Source: Terriglobales bacterium (lineage in GTDB: Bacteria; Acidobacteriota; Terriglobia; Terriglobales; Acidobacteriaceae). From it: 64,000 nt of DNA. The translations under genes were made by a program, and so were the position numbers. Below, one piece after another: positions 58,921 through 64,000 of this stretch (position 1 is the first letter of the stretch; each line of letters opens with the position of its first letter). The notes below the pieces were generated by a model. The model was not told the DNA's origin. It searched no databases and was given only the letters and a program-made list of their open reading frames with translations. The stretch lies in NCBI GenBank assembly GCA_035567895.1, contig DATMPC010000059.1, positions 1-64,000 of the forward strand. Direction: 5' to 3'.

Positions 58921-59574
58921 CTAAATCGTCACCCGCCCACTACGAATCCCAATACTCACCGCCTCGGTACGCGACGAGGCTCCGAGCTTTCCCAGAATAG
59001 AGCTAATGTGAAACTTCACCGTGTGCGTTGAAATGTGCAGCCGCGATGAGATCTCCTTATTCGACAGTCCTTCGGCCAGCATTGTCAGCACTTCCTGCTC
59101 GCGTTCTGTGAGTTCTTCGGGAGAGGACGTTCCGACAAACGACGATCCAGATTCCTCGCGTGTAAAGGCCGGGTCGATCACCTGCAACCCAGCACGAACA
59201 GCTCGCAAGGCAGATTGAAGACGAGCGGGGGCTATGTCAAGCGATACCACTCCCGCCACCCCGGAGCGCAACAAGTGAGAGACGGTGCCGCGTGGGGGAG
59301 CCTTGCCGATCCAGATCACGCACACGTTCCCCGCGGCTGGGGTCAGCAAGCTTGGCGCTGGCGATGACGGCAGCGGAGTTGAAGGGTCTAGCGTGATCAG
59401 GAGGACATCGTAGGACTCTCTCTCGGCGCTTACCCGTGCTCCAGCGCGACGCGCAAGCGCCTCAATTCGTGCACGCAGTGACGCAGAACTGGCGCTAATC
59501 GCCACCATGAGTGGCGCATCCTCCTCCGCCAACGCTGCTTTGCGCGGCACATCTGCTACAAAAGCCGTCCGCAT
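58921..59574 (-). CDS. LuxR/NarL-type regulator with degenerate receiver
   Basis: A 217-residue protein. The C-terminal GerE-type HTH is complete: LTEREQEVLTMLAEGLSNKE, ISSRLHISTHTVKFHISSIL. The N-terminal part folds like a receiver but lacks the acidic pair (VAISASS instead of VxIVDD), the phosphoacceptor (DVLLITLD with no Asp at the acceptor place) and the conserved Lys (AGVVSLDIAP). It therefore cannot be phosphorylated in the normal way. It follows the HtrA-like gene by 19 bases on the same strand, suggesting a joint function. Confidence 0.85.
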   Translation of the reverse strand: MRTAFVADVPRKAALAEEDAPLMVAISASSASLRARIEALARRAGARVSAERESYDVLLITLDPSTPLPSSPAPSLLTPAAGNVCVIWIGKAPPRGTVSHLLRSGVAGVVSLDIAPARLQSALRAVRAGLQVIDPAFTREESGSSFVGTSSPEELTEREQEVLTMLAEGLSNKEISSRLHISTHTVKFHISSILGKLGASSRTEAVSIGIRSGRVTI

Positions 59575-59593
59575 AGGTTTCTTTATTGATGCT

Positions 59594-60517
59594 TTAACGC
59601 CGCGGCCGGTCCGCTAATTTCACTTTTAGCGATGCCAACTGGCCTCCACGCACGTATCCGAGATCGACAGAATCGCCGCGTTTGGCTTTGCCAAGCACGC
59701 GCTGAACGTCCTCAATCCCGCTCACTGATTGCGAATTAATGCTGACGATGAGGTCACCAAGCGTGATTCCTGCCTCCGAACTCGGACTTGCTGGCTCAAC
59801 CTGCATGACCATCAACGCCGATTCCTGTTCCATCTTTAGCTTGCTCGAAAGATCGGAAGGCACGGCAACGGCTTGCATCGCTAGCCCAAGATACGGACGG
59901 AAGACGCCACCATGTTCCACAATCTCATTCACCACGCGCTCGACGGTCGCAGCAGGAACTGTAATCGTCGCCGCTCGCGCGAGCGCAGAAGTGTTCAGAC
60001 CGAGCACACGGCCGCGAGAATCGACAAGCGCGCTGCCCGATTGTCCGGGATAGAGGGTCACATCGGGCCGCAACAGCGTGTCCATCTTGCCGCCACGCCA
60101 CGTCTGCCACGGCGCTCCAAGGCGCGCAATGATGCCCGCAGCGGCAGCTAAGTCGCCCAAAGTCGAGCGTCCAACAGCTAAAACAAGCTGCCCCACACGT
60201 AGTTTGCTGGCCTCGGAAAGCAGCTCAGGAGCCCCAGAATCGGCTTTTTCAAGCCTCAAAACTGCAACGTCAGTGCCCGGATCGCGCCCCAAAAACGTCG
60301 CCTTGTGTCGCGATTGACCGCCAAAAGTGACCTCAACGTCGTCAGTACGGCGCAACATGTGGCTCGCAGTGACGACAATTCCCGGCCGCCAAACGATCCC
60401 GCTGCCCGCAACCCGACGTCCGCCGTGTACCGCGACTATGAACTTACCGGTCTGTTCTGCTACCTCCGCGAACTGATTCGAGAGCGTGTCCCATTCGTTA
60501 TGAATTGCAGATGCCAT
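59594..60517 (-). CDS. HtrA-like trypsin-fold protease with PDZ domain, no signal peptide
   Basis: About 307 residues from ATG 60517, with GAGG six bases upstream; the frame is open to 61018 through a repeat element. The triad is visible: His in GIVVTASHMLRR, Asp in GRDPGTDVAVLRLEKA, and Ser in LYPGQSGSALVDSRGRVLGL. A PDZ domain follows at about 220-300 (SALMVMQVEPASPSSEAGIT, LGDLIVSINSQSVSGIEDVQ). No signal peptide or span precedes the domain (MASAIHNEWDTLSNQFAEVA), so it is probably cytoplasmic, which is unusual for HtrA. It is followed by the LuxR-type gene. Confidence 0.85.
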   Translation of the reverse strand: MASAIHNEWDTLSNQFAEVAEQTGKFIVAVHGGRRVAGSGIVWRPGIVVTASHMLRRTDDVEVTFGGQSRHKATFLGRDPGTDVAVLRLEKADSGAPELLSEASKLRVGQLVLAVGRSTLGDLAAAAGIIARLGAPWQTWRGGKMDTLLRPDVTLYPGQSGSALVDSRGRVLGLNTSALARAATITVPAATVERVVNEIVEHGGVFRPYLGLAMQAVAVPSDLSSKLKMEQESALMVMQVEPASPSSEAGITLGDLIVSINSQSVSGIEDVQRVLGKAKRGDSVDLGYVRGGQLASLKVKLADRPRR

Positions 60518-61064
60518 GTGATCCTCGACTACTTCCAGCACCAATATCGCGCGGATGCGAGGAGCACACATCGCCCAAATGGGCAGGTTTGGGATGGAAC
60601 ACCTTGCGAACAACAACCCTGTCATCCTGAGGCCCGATGTTGGCCGAAGGATCTCCCGCGATGCTTCGTGTGTCGTCGCACTGTCGCGGCACTTCGGCGA
60701 GAATCCTCGTGTAAGAGCCACGACGCAGCAATCAAGTTCGACACATCGCGGGAGATCCTTCGGCCAACATCGGGCCTCAGGATGACAGGCCAAGGAGTGG
60801 TCGACAGTCAAAGAACAGTTTCTAGAGCAACGGATGAAAATCCGTCGTTCGCAGTGGAAAACTCGAAATCTCTCTTGTCCCAAATCGACTTTTGCGGTTA
60901 CATAGAAGCGACGATTTCTCCACTTAGAAATCGTTTCCAGCGCCCGGACAGGGCTGCACCTCTCGTTCGCTTTACGTGTGTCACCGCTCGGTGACGCTCG
61001 CGTTACCTCAAAACCCATCGACCTGCAGCAAATCCAAAAAATCCAACTCCACTGGAGACAATCT
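60518..61064. other. Divergent intergenic region containing repeat copy K
   Basis: Besides the element at 60619-60788 nothing is recognised. Open frames here are extensions through the repeat, not genes. Confidence 0.4.
60619..60788. repeat. CTGTCATCC inverted-repeat element, copy K
   Basis: The arms CTGTCATCCTGAGGCCCGAT-GTTGGCCGAAGGATCTCCCG and their complement at the right end pair almost perfectly over about 43 bases. The variable part GGCCCGATGTTGGCC is mirrored exactly. Confidence 0.9.
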
Positions 61065-62195
61065 ATGTCCGCGTTTATCGCCGGATACGGCGTACTGCCA
61101 AATCCACAGCCTCAACCTCAACCTATTTTCCATCCCGAACCCATAGCTGTTCCCGCCGCCGCAGAGCCTCCAAGTCCCAAAACGGAATGTGCCTCCTCGA
61201 TACAGCCGACCGTCGCAGCTTCGGAAGCCGCGACTCCTTTGGCGGTTGCAACCAGCGCTGTGCGCGACGACGAATCCCAGGCGCTTGCGGCGGCATCCGC
61301 CGACGAGTTCCTTAACACACAATTTCCTCCAAGGGAGATGGTGCTTGCGCCGATCCTGCCCTCGCAGGGACTGGCGATGGTTTATTCGCGACGTGGCGTG
61401 GGCAAGACCTATCTCACGCTGGCAATCGCGCACGCCGTGGCCCGCGGCGGCAACTTCCTACGATGGTCGGCTCCACGGGCTCGCCGGGTTTTGTTTGTCG
61501 ACGGAGAGCTACCCGCGCCGGTGTTGCAACAACGCCTGCGCACGATCGTCTCCGGTCTTCCCAAAACAGAACCCCACTTGCCTGATTCTGGATATCTCAG
61601 GATCATCACACCAGATCTGCAACGTGGGGCGATGCCCGACATTGCTACCGCACGGGGGCAGGCCATGATTGAATCGCGGCTCGAGGGCGGAGATCTTCTC
61701 GTGCTCGATAACCTGAGTTGCCTCGCGCGTTCAGGGAAGGAGAACGAAGGCGAGAGCTGGATTCCAGTGCAGGACTGGGCGTTGCGGCTTCGGCAGAAGG
61801 GGGTTTGCGTGCTCTTCCTGCATCACGCCGGCAAAGGCGGACAGCAGCGCGGAACGTCTCGTCGCGAGGATCTCCTGGATACAGTAATCGCCCTGCGCCA
61901 GCCGGATGATTACTGCGCGACCGAAGGGCTGCGCGCGCAGGTGCGCTTCGAGAAGGCTCGCGGATTTTTTGGTGAAGACGCTCGACCTTTCGAGGTTCGG
62001 ATGGAAATTCGGGAGGGAGCTGCGGTGTGGGCCGTTAGCTTTGCGGAGCCGAAGCCGAAGCTGACGGATCCGTTGCTGGACAACGCTTCAGAACTCTTTG
62101 CGCAGGGCTTCTCCGTCCGTGATGTGGCGGAGCGTTTAGGAGTCTCCAAGAGCCGCGTTGGGAGGCTTCGAGAGGCTTGGGACAGCGAAGATTAG
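61065..62195 (+). CDS. RepA/RadA-like AAA ATPase with C-terminal HTH
   Basis: A 376-residue protein from ATG 61065, with GGAGA eight bases upstream. After a Pro/Ala/Gln-rich N-terminus (about 85 residues) comes an AAA_25 domain like the RepA helicases of mobile replicons. Walker A is MVYSRRGVGKTYLTLAIAHA, RRVLFVDGELPAPVLQQRLR follows, and Walker B is GGDLLVLDNLSCLARSG. The sensor region is CVLFLHHAGKGGQQRGTSRR. A resolvase-like HTH closes it (FAQGFSVRDVAERLGVSKSR). No replication origin, primase or integrase is adjacent, so it may be a domesticated replicon ATPase. Confidence 0.8.
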   Translation: MSAFIAGYGVLPNPQPQPQPIFHPEPIAVPAAAEPPSPKTECASSIQPTVAASEAATPLAVATSAVRDDESQALAAASADEFLNTQFPPREMVLAPILPSQGLAMVYSRRGVGKTYLTLAIAHAVARGGNFLRWSAPRARRVLFVDGELPAPVLQQRLRTIVSGLPKTEPHLPDSGYLRIITPDLQRGAMPDIATARGQAMIESRLEGGDLLVLDNLSCLARSGKENEGESWIPVQDWALRLRQKGVCVLFLHHAGKGGQQRGTSRREDLLDTVIALRQPDDYCATEGLRAQVRFEKARGFFGEDARPFEVRMEIREGAAVWAVSFAEPKPKLTDPLLDNASELFAQGFSVRDVAERLGVSKSRVGRLREAWDSED

Positions 62196-62503
62196 GGTCT
62201 TGCCATCGAACCTTATTTGTCAGTCACTTACACTGTCCCACTGTCCCAAATCCCTAGGGGCGCTGGGACAGCGGGACAGCAAGAAACCATGTGGCACAGG
62301 TGCCCTCGCCTGTGTCGACTCTGGCCAGAGCCACAGCCGGGGCGGCTGTGCCACGGCTTGCCCATCGGGTTTCACTTCACCCGATCACCCGATCACCGAT
62401 GACCCGATCACCCGATTCCTCATTGTCTCTCTCAATTCCCACCTGTCTCCGCTCCGCGCATCCCGCGCATAATGCCTCCATGTCCCCCTCTCCTGCTCAC
62501 CAG
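62196..62503. repeat. Intergenic region with hairpin, GTGGCACAGG repeat and CCCGATCA micro-repeats
   Basis: CTGTCCCACTGTCCCA (62231-62246) pairs with TGGGACAGCGGGACAG (62262-62277), one mismatch in 16. Then GTGGCACAGG/CTGTGCCAC ends enclose about 60 bases (62291-62353). Several copies of CCCGATCA follow at about 62378-62415. No gene is seen. Confidence 0.5.
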
Positions 62504-62824
62504 ATGGTTTCAACAACCTTCGACCTCCCTGGCTACCGCGTTGTGCGCACGCTGGGAGTAGTGCGCGGCATCGTTGTGCGCTCCCGTTCCATCTTCGGAA
62601 CCATCGGCGCCGGCTTTCAAACGCTCATCGGCGGCAATATTACGCTGCTGACAAATCTGTGCGAGAAAACGCGCAGCGAGGCATTCGATCTGATGCTGCA
62701 ACATGCCGGGGAACTCGGTGCCAACGCTGTACTGGGTGCGCGTTACGATGCAACTGAGTTAATGCAGGGCGTCACTGAAGTGCTTGCTTATGGAACTGCG
62801 GTCGTCGTCGAGCGCGTCGCATAG
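62504..62824 (+). CDS. YbjQ/UPF0145 family protein
   Basis: A 106-residue protein from ATG 62504: [20 protein letters not shown], then [20 protein letters not shown] and [20 protein letters not shown], ending [20 protein letters not shown]. This is the whole YbjQ fold (pentameric beta-alpha, DUF74), of unknown role and sometimes called heavy-metal binding. ATG 62480 is a possible alternative giving 114 residues; the shorter form matches the usual length. No clear ribosome site. Confidence 0.85.
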   Translation: MVSTTFDLPGYRVVRTLGVVRGIVVRSRSIFGTIGAGFQTLIGGNITLLTNLCEKTRSEAFDLMLQHAGELGANAVLGARYDATELMQGVTEVLAYGTAVVVERVA

Positions 62825-62853
62825 GTTCGCTGCTGCGCCCGAACATCTCGGAA

Positions 62854-63053
62854 CTGTCATCCTGAGCCTGATGTTGGGCGAAGGATCTCCCGCGATGTAT
62901 CAGTTGTGAATGCTACATCATGGCTCTTCGGCCGAGGATTTGGTTTTCGTAGCCTGGAACTTCGACACTCGTCGCCAGAGAGCCAGGCAAGTCCATTTCA
63001 GAATGACACATTGCGGGAGATCTTTCGGCCAATGGAGGGCCTCAGGATGACAG
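62854..63053. repeat. CTGTCATCC inverted-repeat element, copy L
   Basis: The left end is CTGTCATCCTGAGCCTGATG with GAAGGATCTCCCGCGATG. The right end is GCGGGAGATCTTTCGGCCAA and CTCAGGATGACAG. Confidence 0.82.
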
Positions 63054-63085
63054 GCATGGGTATTGCGGGGATCAGGATCCCAGCT

Positions 63086-63116
63086 GTCTCCGTGTACTCC
63101 GTGCCTCCGTGGTGAA
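63086..63116. repeat. Half-copy of family 2 repeat
   Basis: CTCCGTGTACTCCGTGCCTC followed by CGTGGTGAAAT matches one arm of the CCACGGAGACACGG elements. Confidence 0.55.
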
Positions 63117-63142
63117 ATCCCCCTGTTGTATTCTGCTTTGCA

Positions 63143-64000
63143 GTGAGCTTTGAACTCTTCATCGCGGCGCGATATCTCAGGGCCAAGCGCCGCCAGGCCG
63201 TGATCGGAGTGGTCACGGCGATCTCGATTGTCGGTGTTGCCGCCGGTGTTGCATCGCTCATCATCGCGCTCGCCATCACCAACGGATTTCGTCAGGATCT
63301 GCAGAGCCGGCTTCTTGGATCCACCGCGCACGTGAGTATTGAACGCGCGCGGGGCGACGGCATTCGCGACTGGCGTGCTCTGCTCAAGAAGGTTCAGAAC
63401 CAATCACATATCGTTGCTGCTTCCCCAGCGTTGTACGAGAAAGTGCTGGTTTCACGAGGGGCGCGGGCGAATGGACTCTTGCTGAAGGGCGTCATACCGC
63501 AGTATGAGTCGCGGGTTAGCGAATTTTTGAGCGACGTGAAGATTGGTTCGGCGGATCCGTTGAAGGCGAGCGACGCTTTTATCAGGGGTGCCTCGCAAGC
63601 TGGTGGGGAGTCGCAAGCGGACGCCCAGCCGGGGTCGGGGTCCCCAGCAGGCGCCGCTTCTGCGAGTACTGGGCAGGAGGCGTCGGCCGGATCTACGGGA
63701 AGTGGATCCACTAAAGCTGGAAATACACAAGCGGGATCAACGGAAGCTCCCGTAGCCGGTTATCCACCCATTGTGCTCGGGGAGGATCTCGGTGACGACC
63801 TTGGCGCGACCTTGGGATCAGTGGTGCTCGTAACCAGCCCGCAGGGCGAGTTGACCCCTTATGGGCTTGTGCCTAAGTACAAGCGCTTCAAAGTGGTCGG
63901 GTTCTTTAAGTCGGGTTTTTTTGACTACGACAGCGCCTGGGGGCTGATTCGCCTGCAAGACGCGCAGGCTCTGTTCGGGTTGGGTGACATAGCGTCGGTC
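63143..64000 (+). CDS. LolC/LolE-type ABC transporter permease, truncated by window end
   Basis: The first 286 codons from GTG 63143, open to the edge. The start is ELFIAARYLRAKRRQAVIGV, then VTAISIVGVAAGVASLIIAL, AITNGFRQDLQSRLLGSTAH, the classic LolC/E opening (MacB_PCD domain). The protein would extract lipoproteins from the inner membrane. An atypical Gly/Ser/Ala-rich insert (about residues 150-205, GASQAGGESQADAQPGSGSP) interrupts the periplasmic domain before YPPIVLGEDLGDDLG. Upstream sequence lacks a strong ribosome site. LolD would be expected downstream. Confidence 0.88.
   Translation, partial: MSFELFIAARYLRAKRRQAVIGVVTAISIVGVAAGVASLIIALAITNGFRQDLQSRLLGSTAHVSIERARGDGIRDWRALLKKVQNQSHIVAASPALYEKVLVSRGARANGLLLKGVIPQYESRVSEFLSDVKIGSADPLKASDAFIRGASQAGGESQADAQPGSGSPAGAASASTGQEASAGSTGSGSTKAGNTQAGSTEAPVAGYPPIVLGEDLGDDLGATLGSVVLVTSPQGELTPYGLVPKYKRFKVVGFFKSGFFDYDSAWGLIRLQDAQALFGLGDIASV

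Noticed and set aside
60518-61018. N-terminal extension of the HtrA-like protein
   Set aside because: It is encoded by repeat copy K and flanking spacer; the ATG at 60517 has its own ribosome site.
62378-62418. CCCGATCA micro-repeats considered as a CRISPR or iteron array
   Set aside because: The units are 8-9 bases, only about four copies, with no spacers.

Overview
The window looks like chromosomal DNA from an acidobacterium of the Terriglobia type. This is inferred from gene content: a 1052-residue Oar-like TonB-dependent receptor with an N-terminal carboxypeptidase-regulatory domain, a FecR/DUF6600 surface protein, a VWFA-related secreted protein, a calpain-like protease, a PQQ dehydrogenase, and very many inverted-repeat elements between genes. 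No rRNA, tRNA, CRISPR array, prophage or plasmid backbone was recognised. Gene density is normal, with short operons on both strands.

Left part (1-15 kb): a frameshifted REP-associated transposase flanked by inverted REP-like sequences; a secreted DinB protein; a FecR/DUF6600 protein with a repetitive Asn/Gly/Gln tail; an SMC/RecF-like AAA ATPase; DUF4230 and PQQ-dehydrogenase genes; an SRPBCC-ArsR pair with two matching operator-like palindromes on its promoter; two small secreted proteins; a calpain-like protease; a BON-domain lipoprotein; and an OmpA-family lipoprotein.

15-29 kb: a TetR regulator divergent from an RND pump (permease plus adaptor); two Arg/Asp-rich exported proteins; an orphan DppC-type permease; and a five-gene operon XRE regulator-NfeD-flotillin-small membrane protein-PspA, which looks like a self-regulated membrane-maintenance module. 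A coiled-coil protein coupled to a CAP-domain protein follows.

29-46 kb: the TonB receptor, a 38-residue membrane peptide, ispG, a TPR protein, SAM hydrolase, recX, GNAT, a MarR-glyoxalase divergent pair with a perfect palindrome between them, truA without a usual start codon, TolC, a GT2 glycosyltransferase and a HAD dehalogenase. At 46.1-46.4 kb lies the remnant of a phospholipase A2-like toxin domain, followed three bases later by a multi-membrane-span protein that could be its immunity protein.

46-64 kb: a TPR-AMIN-amidase_3 cell-wall hydrolase, a lytic transglycosylase, a VWA protein, a SulP transporter, an AlaC-like aminotransferase, a HigBA module whose promoter predicts a leaderless toxin mRNA, proB-proA, an HtrA-like protease without a signal peptide followed by a LuxR-type regulator with a degenerate receiver, a RepA-like AAA ATPase, a YbjQ protein and the start of a LolC/E permease.

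Twelve copies of one inverted-repeat family (CTGTCATCC...GGATGACAG ends), and several copies of other inverted-repeat families, fill most gaps between genes.
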